Assembly (NCBI GenBank): GCA_910587715.1
Contig: CAJUMV010000002.1
Span: forward strand, 1-64,000
Source: an uncultured Lachnospiraceae bacterium
GTDB lineage: Bacteria; Bacillota; Clostridia; Lachnospirales; Lachnospiraceae
Reading direction: 5' to 3'
Length of the DNA: 64,000 nt
The notes beneath the pieces are model-generated. The model was not told where the DNA came from. It ran no database searches and worked only from the letters and a program-made list of their open reading frames with translations. Position numbers and translations under genes: made by a program. Below, in pieces: positions 42,970 to 51,621 of the stretch. The stretch's first letter is position 1, and each line of letters begins with the position of its first letter.

Positions 42970-45198
42970 TTATTTTACAATAAACCGCTGAAAAATACAA
43001 CCGCTGGAATGAGACGCCCGCAGACTGTGTCGCAGCTCTGTGCATAGTTTATCGCAGTCATAATCGATGTCTTTTGCAAAAAATGCCTGATAGAGCGCCT
43101 TTTCCTGCTCCTCCGTTATCTCCACACGGCAGTTTTCTCTCATCCATGCAATCTGCTCTTTTAACGTACGCTGCGTCCGAAACTCCTTATCTTTCCCTGC
43201 CGCTGCTCCCTGCAGTCTCCTGTATGCCAGTTTCACGCGCTCTCTTTCGGGCAGCCTTCTCTCCCGTTCTCTCCTGACCATCCGGACTGCCGCGAATACC
43301 ACGACTGCAATCACAAAAACGGCGAAAAACACATAGTTCGCAGCCCCCAGGGCATTCTCAAGATATCCGCCAAGGATATCAGCCCCCAGTGTACGATCTG
43401 CCTCTGTGCCCTGCCCCCTCATAAATGCATCCCAGAAGGAAGTGGTTTCCCCCTCGGACGAAGGCGGCGTAGGATCTACCACAATCCAGCCCCGCTCCCT
43501 GTCAAAGATTTCTACCCATGCGTGGGCGTTCGCCTCCGGAATCTCTACCTGAATCAGCGCCGTCTCTCCCATCTCCGAATAGCCGCTGTAATAATCGCTA
43601 TAATCTGCCCCTTCCACCAGCTCACCGCTCCCGACGACATTTGCGTACGAAAAAGCGTACCCTTCCACATAACGCGCGGGAATGCCCATCTGCCTGAACA
43701 GCATGGTCGCCGCCGACGCAAAATGCGCACAGTAGCCTTTGCGGTTCTCCAGCAGAAAATGCGAGATATAATCGGGATTGCCATAATAAAAGCCCGGTCT
43801 TAAGGTGTAATCGTAATTATCCCTGAAATACCTGATAATCTGCTGCGAAATCGCCTGCTGTGTCCCGCCAAAGCCTGCTTCCTCACATACCTGACGGACG
43901 GCGGCTTCACAGCTTGCCGGCACGTTCAAATACCTGATGTACGGCTCCCTGGAGACCGCCAGCACGGATGTCCCGTTATCGGGATAATAGTGATAAGTAA
44001 ACGTACCGTCCTTTTCTTCTATCCTATCATAATCTGTATAATACGGTCTGTACTCGAAGCCGTCCCCCGCTTTACTCTGTTCCACCTCCATGACGCCCGC
44101 GCCCTGAACCGCAGCGCCGTCAGGCTCCTCAAACTGACGCTGTCGGCTGTACAGCTCCAGCTCCATCCGGGCGTCCTCCGCCCCTTCCGGTTCCGCTTCC
44201 GTCCACAAAGTCCCGATATAATCCAGTCCCGTAAAAGCCTTCAGATATACGGAGCCAAAGCTGTACGGCGTATACCTGACAGTCAGCGCCGTCTCATAGC
44301 TTGGCATGACGGCGGATCCCTTGCTCAGACTGCCCCCGTTCACCCCCGAACCCGCCGTATTCTGCGGGAAGAGAGCCAGCATACCATACTGCGCAAACCG
44401 CTCCATCCCCTTTCTGGATGCCTCTTTCGCCATACTTTGCGGCACAATGCGGGTATAACTTATCTCCGGCACGATAAACGCTGCGGCTCTCACCAGTAAG
44501 ACGACCACTGCCGCCGTTGCGGGCAGCATATAGCGCATCTGCCTGGAAACACGCCCTCTGCCGTAGGACAGCAGCATGACCGCGGCATACCCGGTCAGCA
44601 TCAGTATGAGATACAGAAGCGGCGGCGAACACTCAAAATACATCGGAATGACGTAAGGCGTCAGCGTCAGGAACATAACCTTGAAAAGCGTGCATTTATT
44701 ATATAATTGTATATTCAGCAGAATAATCCCGACCATGCCTAAAAATACGGCAAAGGTCGTTACCGCCGCATACCCGTCTTCCACCGCCAGCGTATACTCC
44801 ATACCGCCGGATATGTCGAAATACTCCCTCGCCACGTCAAAAATACGGTTCAGGATGTAATAATATCCGCTGTTTATCACCCAATAACTCGTAACCGCAA
44901 GATAAGCAAACACAAGCAGCGCAGCCAGACTCGTAAGATTGGCAAGCCACTTTTTCCCCGTCTCATAAGTCACACTCAGCACAAAGCCCAGCACAAAAAG
45001 CGACAGCATAAGCAGACCCGAATGAAACTCGATTTCAAATGCCGCCAGAAATCCACCTACCGAGCCATAGACGAGCGCAAACAAGATAAGCGATTTTGCC
45101 AGTGCGGCAAAAAAATCATATTTTTCGCTATCCGAAAGCTTTACAAGGGAAACATCCGCCGTATTCTCTTTTTCCTTTTTACGAAATAACGTATACAC
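42970..45198 (-). CDS. Membrane protein with transglutaminase-like domain, 742 aa
   Basis: About seven membrane segments (30-260) precede an extracellular transglutaminase-like domain. Its triad is Cys in NRKGYCAHFASAATMLFRQM, His in NAHAWVEIFDRERGW and Asp in VVDPTPPS. A further membrane segment and a cytosolic Arg-rich tail (about 650-742) end the protein. This family (DUF3488-like) usually accompanies MoxR and DUF58 genes, as here. The role is probably cleavage or cross-linking of surface proteins, unproven. The GTG start overlaps the DUF58 gene by 20 bp. Confidence 0.88.
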   Translation of the reverse strand: MYTLFRKKEKENTADVSLVKLSDSEKYDFFAALAKSLILFALVYGSVGGFLAAFEIEFHSGLLMLSLFVLGFVLSVTYETGKKWLANLTSLAALLVFAYLAVTSYWVINSGYYYILNRIFDVAREYFDISGGMEYTLAVEDGYAAVTTFAVFLGMVGIILLNIQLYNKCTLFKVMFLTLTPYVIPMYFECSPPLLYLILMLTGYAAVMLLSYGRGRVSRQMRYMLPATAAVVVLLVRAAAFIVPEISYTRIVPQSMAKEASRKGMERFAQYGMLALFPQNTAGSGVNGGSLSKGSAVMPSYETALTVRYTPYSFGSVYLKAFTGLDYIGTLWTEAEPEGAEDARMELELYSRQRQFEEPDGAAVQGAGVMEVEQSKAGDGFEYRPYYTDYDRIEEKDGTFTYHYYPDNGTSVLAVSREPYIRYLNVPASCEAAVRQVCEEAGFGGTQQAISQQIIRYFRDNYDYTLRPGFYYGNPDYISHFLLENRKGYCAHFASAATMLFRQMGIPARYVEGYAFSYANVVGSGELVEGADYSDYYSGYSEMGETALIQVEIPEANAHAWVEIFDRERGWIVVDPTPPSSEGETTSFWDAFMRGQGTEADRTLGADILGGYLENALGAANYVFFAVFVIAVVVFAAVRMVRRERERRLPERERVKLAYRRLQGAAAGKDKEFRTQRTLKEQIAWMRENCRVEITEEQEKALYQAFFAKDIDYDCDKLCTELRHSLRASHSSGCIFQRFIVK

Positions 45199-46213
45199 CC
45201 CTCCATACCCCTGTCTTAACCAAAATGTAACTCTCCGCAGGATGCTCTATCGCCATCTGCGCCTCTGCGGCGCCTGAAACGCGAAGCCCTCCCGTACTTA
45301 GGATTTCTCCCAATACGTTCTCAAGCTCCCCCTGTTCCACGATAAAACGGCTGCAAAGCGCCTGCACAGCCCCCTGCCAGAATAGCTGAACCGGATATTC
45401 CTTCGTAAGCAAAAGCCTGCACAGCCCGTACAGCGCTTCCATAAGCGCGTCGTTCTCATCCGGGCTCTCTCCCAGAGGAAGCAGCACATTTATCTTTTCT
45501 TTGCCGGCAGCCAGACGCTCCCGCACCATCAGCTTGTCCTGTTTCGCCGACAGTTTCCAGTGAATGCTCTTTAACTCATCCCCTGCCACATATTCCCTGA
45601 CCTCATAATCGGGATTGTACTCTGTCCCCCGCTTCCTGCTCTCGTTTTCTTTGGGAAAGCCTTCTACGCTCTCATAGAGCTCTTCCGTCTCCTCCCCGTC
45701 GGAAAACACCGGCCACACCAACACGCCCGCATCTTTTTCCATGCGGTATGTCAGATAAAATATCTGCAAGAAATCGTACACCTTACATTCTTCCACCCAT
45801 ACCGTAAGCCGCCCCGCATAACGGCTGTTTGCCAAAACCCTGAATGATGCCCCTTTCCCGGGAGCCGCCCACAATTTTTCTTTTTTCTCCTCCATGCTTC
45901 CCGTAAAAAGATTCCCGAAGCGATAAGTGAGATCAATCGCAAACCCGAAAAACCGCAGGGGATGCAAAACACGGATATCGACTGGGACATCCGTGTTTTT
46001 TCCTACGCGATGATAAGGCAGCACAATCTCTGTCCGTATGCCGTCGCGGACGAGCCATAAACTGACCGCAGAAACGATAACATACGTTATTATTAGCAGT
46101 ATCACCAGAAAGAGCAGATAACTTCTAAAAAAGCTCCACATCCATACAAGCACGGCAAACACCGCCAAAAATCCAATGACTCCTTTTCCGTTTAGCCGCA
46201 GTCTCTTATCCAT
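45179..46213 (-). CDS. DUF58 domain protein, 344 aa
   Basis: Two membrane segments (about 10-50) are followed by a beta-rich part and the DUF58 motif, EVREYVAGDELKSIHWKLSA then KQDKLMVRER. This belongs to a von Willebrand-like domain that works with MoxR ATPases. Start ATG 46213 overlaps the MoxR stop by one base (TAATG), giving translational coupling. The MoxR, DUF58 and transglutaminase genes form one unit. Confidence 0.88.
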   Translation of the reverse strand: MDKRLRLNGKGVIGFLAVFAVLVWMWSFFRSYLLFLVILLIITYVIVSAVSLWLVRDGIRTEIVLPYHRVGKNTDVPVDIRVLHPLRFFGFAIDLTYRFGNLFTGSMEEKKEKLWAAPGKGASFRVLANSRYAGRLTVWVEECKVYDFLQIFYLTYRMEKDAGVLVWPVFSDGEETEELYESVEGFPKENESRKRGTEYNPDYEVREYVAGDELKSIHWKLSAKQDKLMVRERLAAGKEKINVLLPLGESPDENDALMEALYGLCRLLLTKEYPVQLFWQGAVQALCSRFIVEQGELENVLGEILSTGGLRVSGAAEAQMAIEHPAESYILVKTGVWRGVYVIS

Positions 46214-47133
46214 TAAACGGCATGTATCCTTTCCGTAATCTTCAAAATCATATCCGACACATCCATGCCCTCGGCTCTTGCGCGGGCATTCAGCTTTATG
46301 CGGTGTTTCCACACATCATCTATCACACCAAGAACATCCTCCGGAACGACATAATCTCCGCCCCTCATCACTGCCATTGCCTTTGCCATCTTCAGCAGCG
46401 CGATGCTGCCGCGCGGGCTTACCCCAAGCCCGACGAGCGGCTCCCGTCTCGTCTCCTCCGTCAGATTGATAATATATTCGTGAATGCTGTCATCCACATA
46501 CAGATTTTCCACCTGAGAACGCAGTTCCAGCAGACGCCCTGACGTAATCACGCTCCCAACCTGATTAAGGCCCTGTCCCACGCTGCCTTTCAGGATATCT
46601 ATGGCAGCGTCATGGGAAGGATAACCCATACTTAAACATATCATAAAACGGTCGAGCTGCGATTCCGGCAGAAGCTGCGTACCCGACGAGCCAAATGGAT
46701 TCTCTGTCGCTATGACCGTAAACGGAACAGGAAGCGGATAAGATACGCCGTCCACCGTGACTTTTGCTTCCTCCATCACCTCCAGCAGCGCGGACTGTGT
46801 TTTCGAGGAAGTGCGGTTTAGCTCGTCCGCCAGAAAAAGATTGCAAAATACCGCGCCCTTTTTGTACTCAAATTCTCCTGTCGCGCTGTTGTACATGGTA
46901 AAGCCGACGATATCACTCGGCAGCACATCCGGCGTAAACTGCATTCTTTTATAGACAAGCTCCATTGCCCGCCCCAAAGCCATCGCCAGCGTGGTCTTGC
47001 CGACGCCCGGTATGTCCTCAAGCAGCACATGCCCGCCCGCAAGAATCGCGGCGAGCGCCTTGCGCACCACCTTTTCTTTCCCCTTCACGACCTTATTCAC
47101 TTCGACAACAATCTGTTCCAGTTCCTGATTCAT
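46213..47133 (-). CDS. MoxR-family AAA+ ATPase
   Basis: The 306-aa protein has Walker A (EDIPGVGKTTLAMALG), Walker B-like NLFLADELNRTSSKTQSALL, and VIATENPFGSSGTQLLPESQ, typical of MoxR chaperone ATPases, with SPRGSIALLKMAKAMAVMRG as the C-terminal lid. It probably remodels or activates the DUF58/transglutaminase partners. AGAGGAACGA precedes the start. It lies between a glycosyltransferase gene and the DUF58 gene. Confidence 0.93.
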   Translation of the reverse strand: MNQELEQIVVEVNKVVKGKEKVVRKALAAILAGGHVLLEDIPGVGKTTLAMALGRAMELVYKRMQFTPDVLPSDIVGFTMYNSATGEFEYKKGAVFCNLFLADELNRTSSKTQSALLEVMEEAKVTVDGVSYPLPVPFTVIATENPFGSSGTQLLPESQLDRFMICLSMGYPSHDAAIDILKGSVGQGLNQVGSVITSGRLLELRSQVENLYVDDSIHEYIINLTEETRREPLVGLGVSPRGSIALLKMAKAMAVMRGGDYVVPEDVLGVIDDVWKHRIKLNARARAEGMDVSDMILKITERIHAV

Positions 47134-47192
47134 TCGTTCCTCTCATCCCGCCGCGCTCACGGCGCTGCGTGTTGTTTTTCGGCAGCCGCAGC

Positions 47193-48200
47193 CTACAGGC
47201 GGATGCGGTACCAGAGGTTTCGCCACAACTCCCACTGAATCCTTGCGTATGTGGGAAGACGCTTTGCCGAAAACGTTACTTTGTTTGCCTTTCCCTGTGG
47301 AGAGCAGCACAGCTGCAGCCCTTTTTTCGTTCCCTGCAGCCAGCTTTTTCCCAGCCCCTTTTTTAGGAAGAAAAGCGTTTTTATCAAAAAACCCGCCAGC
47401 AGAAAAGGAAGATTCAAAAGAATCTGCAAAAGCGGCATGTTTTTATAAACCAGATAGACACTGTTCTTCGCGGACAGCTCCACCTTAAAAGCGTTGTGAC
47501 GCGAACCCGAGACGCCGCTCCCCGCATGGCGCACCACCGCTTCCGGCACATACAGATTGCGGCATCCATGTATTCTGGCTCGGTATCCGATATCCACATC
47601 CTCCAGATACGCGAAATGGTTCTCATCCAACAGCCCAATCTTTGTAAGAATGCTCCGGCGGTAAATACAGGCGCCCCCGCAGGCGGAAAAGATTTCCCTT
47701 GCTCTGCCGTAGTCTGACGCCGGCTTGTCCTTCCCTGCCGCGAAAGCCCAGCCCAGCGCACAGTAATAGTCCCCCGCATCGTCAATCAGCTCCGGACGGT
47801 ACAGATTCACCATCCGCGCCGCCCCGGAAAACGCCCGTTTATCCCCGTCAAGCGCCCTTTCCAGCGCCCGGACAAAGCCCGGCTCCACTACTGTGTCGTT
47901 GTTTAATAAAATAACATACGTCGTGTTATCTTTCCTACTCTCCGCAATCCCCCGATTCACCGCCCCGCAGAACCCGTAATTCTTATCCAGCGCCACCAGC
48001 CGCACATCCGGAAACTTCTCCTCCACAGCCTCCCTGCTCCCATCCACAGAGCCATTGTCCACCACAATCACCCTGGCGGGTTCCTCCGCCAGGGAAATAA
48101 GGCAGTTCTCCATATATTTAATCCCGTTATAATTCGGAATAATAATCGTCGAACGGATTTCATCCTTCTTCGTTTCCTGCGGCATTCTTTCCTTCCTCAT
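47193..48200 (-). CDS. GT2 glycosyltransferase, rhamnosyltransferase family, 335 aa
   Basis: It has STIIIPNYNGIKYMENCLIS, VIVVDNGSVDGS, GFCGAVNRGI and the metal motif ILLNNDTVVEPGFVRALER. CGGACIYRRSILTKIGLLDE and YLEDVDIGYRARIHG belong to the acceptor side. A C-terminal hydrophobic hairpin (about 265-290) attaches it to the membrane. It probably transfers rhamnose from dTDP-L-rhamnose, as rfbA and rfbC are nearby; this is inference. The start ATG overlaps the upstream stop (ATGA). Confidence 0.88.
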   Translation of the reverse strand: MRKERMPQETKKDEIRSTIIIPNYNGIKYMENCLISLAEEPARVIVVDNGSVDGSREAVEEKFPDVRLVALDKNYGFCGAVNRGIAESRKDNTTYVILLNNDTVVEPGFVRALERALDGDKRAFSGAARMVNLYRPELIDDAGDYYCALGWAFAAGKDKPASDYGRAREIFSACGGACIYRRSILTKIGLLDENHFAYLEDVDIGYRARIHGCRNLYVPEAVVRHAGSGVSGSRHNAFKVELSAKNSVYLVYKNMPLLQILLNLPFLLAGFLIKTLFFLKKGLGKSWLQGTKKGLQLCCSPQGKANKVTFSAKRLPTYARIQWELWRNLWYRIRL

Positions 48201-49618
48201 AATCGAATCGTAATCCCCGGCTCCCAGACGACCAGATACCCTTCCCCGCGCACCGCTTCTCCCAGCGCCATACTCAGTTTCCGATACCCTGCCTCGTCAC
48301 AACTAAGCCCCGAAACATCCGCCATACAGATTTCCTTCTTCTCCCGCCCTTCTTTCACCTGCATCCTTTTTTCCCGGTAGGGCAGTCCCGTAATCTCCGA
48401 GAATAGCGGCTGTAATTCTTTCCGCAGCCTCATACAGCGGATATCCACCGCGGCGCAGTCCTGCTTAAGCGCGGCAAGATGCGTACTCCCTCCCGTAAAC
48501 CGCGCCGGCAGCCCCTCAAACATGCAGCGCCCCGCTTCGTCATAGCCGCCCGCGAAAATACGCCCTTTCCCGTCAAGAATCCGTCCGCCCATCATGCCCA
48601 CATCCCGCCTGGCTTCCAGCAGGTCCGGTTCGTAAGCAATCCGGTAAAAGCCCAGATGCCGCTCGTGCTCCACCTGAACCCGAAAGCCTCTTCCGGCACA
48701 GAAATCCGCGAGCGCACGCCGCCCCGCTTCGTAGGCATAGGTTTTGCTCCCCGTGTTCAGCGCCGTGGAATCCCTGTGGGAACGCCAGTGGTAGAGCACC
48801 TTCGGAATATGGCAGATGCGTGCCGTCTCCGGGAGAAGGGCATCGTCTGACCATAGACTTTCCACCACCCGCAGCACCAGATCATAATCCTGCGCGCCAT
48901 CATAATCCGCCCGCAGCTTCAAGCGTTTCATCAGCCCCGCTTCCACCGCCATAAAGTGGCAGATATAGTTATTTGATAAAATTAAATCCAGATTAAATTT
49001 TCTCTTTTTGTTAGGAAATACAAAGGTTTGCGTCCCCTCGTCATATTTATCCTCGTCGGAGTACAGAAGAACCGGCGCGCATCCCGCCTGCCTGTTTCGA
49101 TGTACCAAACGCGCCATTTCATATAACGCATCAGGTGTTATGAAATCATCATGGTCGAGAAAGGCAATATAATCTCCCCCCGCCAATGCAATCCCCGCAT
49201 TGGTATTTTCGGCAATGCCCTTATTCTCCGAAAGACGGTTATAACGAATCCGTAAATCCCCAGTCTCGTGAATCACCTGCCGCACCGTGCGCTCCACGGC
49301 GCTGCCCGCGCTTGCGTCCATGATAAGCAGCTCCCAGCGGGCATAGCTCTGGGCACGCACGGAGTCAATCAGCTCACGCAGATATTCCTCCTTCGTCTCA
49401 TAAGCAGGCGTCACAATACTGAACAGATAGGGGTAGTCCGCCGTCTCTCTTCTCTGCCCGGCAAGCGTTTCCTCGTCAGGGGCGGTATAGCGGTAATCTG
49501 CCTTTTTTTCTTCCTGTACCCGTTCCGCTGCCGCATAAAAAGTCCCCGCCAGCCCGTTCTTTTTCAGATAATTTACGGTTTTTTTCACATTGTCGATTCT
49601 CAGTATCCGGTTTCCCAT
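48197..49618 (-). CDS. GT2 glycosyltransferase, 473 aa
   Basis: After about 60 residues of helical leader, the GT-A domain has YLFSIVTPAYETKEEYLREL, LLIMDASAGS, NKGIAENTNAGIALAGGDYI and the metal site AFLDHDDFITPDAL. LLYSDEDKYDEG and YDGAQDYDLVLRVVE follow, then LYHWRSHRDSTALN. The last 120 residues are a separate small domain of unknown role. The start at 49618 has GGGAG 7 nt upstream. Longer frames into the structured element at 49630-49793 are not coding. Confidence 0.87.
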   Translation of the reverse strand: MGNRILRIDNVKKTVNYLKKNGLAGTFYAAAERVQEEKKADYRYTAPDEETLAGQRRETADYPYLFSIVTPAYETKEEYLRELIDSVRAQSYARWELLIMDASAGSAVERTVRQVIHETGDLRIRYNRLSENKGIAENTNAGIALAGGDYIAFLDHDDFITPDALYEMARLVHRNRQAGCAPVLLYSDEDKYDEGTQTFVFPNKKRKFNLDLILSNNYICHFMAVEAGLMKRLKLRADYDGAQDYDLVLRVVESLWSDDALLPETARICHIPKVLYHWRSHRDSTALNTGSKTYAYEAGRRALADFCAGRGFRVQVEHERHLGFYRIAYEPDLLEARRDVGMMGGRILDGKGRIFAGGYDEAGRCMFEGLPARFTGGSTHLAALKQDCAAVDIRCMRLRKELQPLFSEITGLPYREKRMQVKEGREKKEICMADVSGLSCDEAGYRKLSMALGEAVRGEGYLVVWEPGITIRL

Positions 49619-49629
49619 GATGCGTCTCC

Positions 49630-49793
49630 CTAACATACAGATAGCATAATCATAAGCAGACCCTTGGAAACTGTTTAAATCCTTCGGATTAAAACCCGCC
49701 GGTACTTGGCAAGGTCCTTTCGCGCCTAGTACCGCTACGTTTGGAACGGAGCGCAAGCGCGTCTGCGTTGATTATGCTATCTGCATTTGTTAG
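49630..49793. repeat. 164-bp structured palindromic element (MITE-like or structured RNA)
   Basis: The ends form an inverted repeat: CTAACA plus CAGATAGCATAATCA (49630-49652) against TGATTATGCTATCTG plus TGTTAG (49769-49793), of which 15 bp are perfect. Inside lie nested pairs: GCAGAC (49656-49661) with GTCTGC (49761-49766), AATCC-loop-GGATT (49678-49690), CGGTACT (49700-49706) with AGTACCG (49728-49734), and GCGC-AA-GCGC (49751-49760). It fills the whole gap between the phosphoglucomutase stop and the next gene. It could be a dispersed repeat, a leader RNA or an operon-internal attenuator. Confidence 0.7.
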
Positions 49794-51515
49794 CTAAATA
49801 TTCTTTTTAACTTCTTCCGTCAGCCGCTCCAGCTTCTCCTGCGCGTCCTCAAGGCTCGTGCCCTTCACGCCCATATAGAACTTGATCTTCGGCTCCGTGC
49901 CGGAAGGTCTCGCACAGCACCAGGAGTCGTTCGTCAGGTCAAAGTACAGCACGTTCGACTTCGGCAGCCCGGTCTCGCCCGTCTCGCCTGTCTCCAGATT
50001 CAGGGTCTTGCCGGTATCGTAATCCCTAAACTCCTTCACCGTCAGCTCGCCAAAGCTCTTGGGCGGATTCTGGCGCAGCTTGTTCATCAGCTCTTCAATC
50101 TCTTTCGCGCCCTCGACGCCCTTCTTAGTGATGGAATACTGGCTCTCTTTATAGTAACCGTATTTCTCGTAAAGGTTAATCATCTGATCCCAGACGGTCC
50201 TGCCGTTCTTCTTGCACCATGCCGCCATCTCGCACAGGCACATTACCGCCACGATGGCGTCCTTATCTCTCGCATGGGTGCCCGCAAGGCAGCCGTAGCT
50301 CTCCTCGAGACCGAACACATAGTTGTTCGAGCCGCTCTGCTCAAAGAACTTAATCTGCTCGCCGATGAACTTAAAGCCCGTCAGCACCTCGATAAATCTT
50401 ACTTTATAATCTTCCGAGATTGCCCGCGCCATGTTGGTGGTCACAATCGTGGTCACAAGGGCAGGATTCTCAGGCATCGTTCCTGTCGCCGTCCGCTCAC
50501 GCAGAATGTACTCCGCAATCAGCATACCGGACATATTGCCCGTGAAAGGCACATATTCGCCGGATTTGGTATCCAGCGCGTAGATGCCGAGTCTGTCCGC
50601 GTCGGGATCCGTCGCCAGCACGATATCGGCGTTTTTCTCCTTCGCCAGTTTAAGCGCCAGCGTGAACGCCTTGGGGTCTTCCGGATTCGGGTACTCTAAC
50701 GTCGTGAAGTCGGGGTCCGGATTCTCCTGCTCAGGCACCACATACACGTTCTTAAAGCCAAGCTCGGAGAGAATCCGTCTTACCGGCACATTTCCCGTGC
50801 CGTTGAAGGGAGAATACACAATCTTCATATCCTCCGCCATCTCCGCAATCACCTCGGGATGGATAATCTGCTTTTTCAGCTCCGCCATGTACTTGTCATC
50901 GATTTCCTTGCCAATCACTTCGTAAAGCCCGGCTTTCTTTGCCTCTTCTTTATCCATGGTCTTTACGGTATGATAATCGGTCACATTGTTAACCTCGGTG
51001 ATAATCTCCTTGTCCTTGGGCGCCGTCACCTGCGCGCCGTCCTCCCAATAGCACTTGTAACCGTTGTACTCCGGCGGATTATGGCTTGCCGTAATCACGA
51101 TACCGGAAATACAGCCAAGCGTGCGCAGCGCAAAGGATAACTCGGGCGTAGGACGAAGCGCATCAAACACATAAGCCTTGATGCCGTTCGCCGCCAGGCA
51201 CAGAGCCGCCTCGTCCGCAAACTCAGGGGACATTCTTCTGGAATCGTAGGCAATCGCCACGCCCTTCTTCTCGCCGCCCTGTTTCTTTATGTAGTTGGCA
51301 AGACCCTGCGTCGCCTTGCGCACCGTGTAGATGTTCATGCGGTTGGTGCCCGCGCCGATCACGCCGCGAAGCCCGCCTGTACCGAACGCCAGCTCCTTGT
51401 AAAAGCGGTCCTCGATCTCCTTCTCATCATTGCGAATCGCCAGAAGCTCCTGCTTGGTCGCCTCGTCAAAGTAGGAATCCTCCAGCCAGAACTGAAACTG
51501 CTCTTTGTAGCCCAT
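49794..51515 (-). CDS. pgcA: Phosphoglucomutase/phosphomannomutase family (phospho-sugar mutase)
   Basis: The 573-aa protein interconverts hexose 1- and 6-phosphates and supplies glucose-1-phosphate to RfbA and other nucleotide-sugar enzymes. It has ELAFGTGGLRGVIGAGTNRM, the phosphoserine loop GIVITASHNPPEYNGYKCYW, the metal loop LATDPDADRLGIYA, the sugar loop FGLEESYGCLAG and the phosphate-binding RPSGTEPKIKFY. The start at 51515 is set by AAGGAGGG. It has its own promoter at 51584-51612 and is followed by the structured element. Confidence 0.95.
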   Translation of the reverse strand: MGYKEQFQFWLEDSYFDEATKQELLAIRNDEKEIEDRFYKELAFGTGGLRGVIGAGTNRMNIYTVRKATQGLANYIKKQGGEKKGVAIAYDSRRMSPEFADEAALCLAANGIKAYVFDALRPTPELSFALRTLGCISGIVITASHNPPEYNGYKCYWEDGAQVTAPKDKEIITEVNNVTDYHTVKTMDKEEAKKAGLYEVIGKEIDDKYMAELKKQIIHPEVIAEMAEDMKIVYSPFNGTGNVPVRRILSELGFKNVYVVPEQENPDPDFTTLEYPNPEDPKAFTLALKLAKEKNADIVLATDPDADRLGIYALDTKSGEYVPFTGNMSGMLIAEYILRERTATGTMPENPALVTTIVTTNMARAISEDYKVRFIEVLTGFKFIGEQIKFFEQSGSNNYVFGLEESYGCLAGTHARDKDAIVAVMCLCEMAAWCKKNGRTVWDQMINLYEKYGYYKESQYSITKKGVEGAKEIEELMNKLRQNPPKSFGELTVKEFRDYDTGKTLNLETGETGETGLPKSNVLYFDLTNDSWCCARPSGTEPKIKFYMGVKGTSLEDAQEKLERLTEEVKKNI

Positions 51516-51583
51516 TTTGAAACCCTCCTTATTATTATATAGTAACATTTGTTATTTAATATATACAGATTGACCCTAAAAAG

Positions 51584-51612
51584 ATTATAGTAAAATCAGA
51601 TGTTTCGGTCAA
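51584..51612 (-). promoter_or_regulatory. Sigma-A promoter of the phosphoglucomutase gene
   Basis: On the minus strand TTGACC (51607-51612) and TATAAT (51584-51589) are exactly 17 bp apart, about 70 bp before the start codon and just past the upstream glycosyltransferase stop. Confidence 0.85.
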
Positions 51613-51621
51613 GATATTTCA

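Noticed and set aside
49619..49756. N-terminal extension of the 48197 glycosyltransferase into the palindromic element
   Set aside because: A good ribosome binding site supports the start at 49618, and the extension is just translation of the structured repeat.
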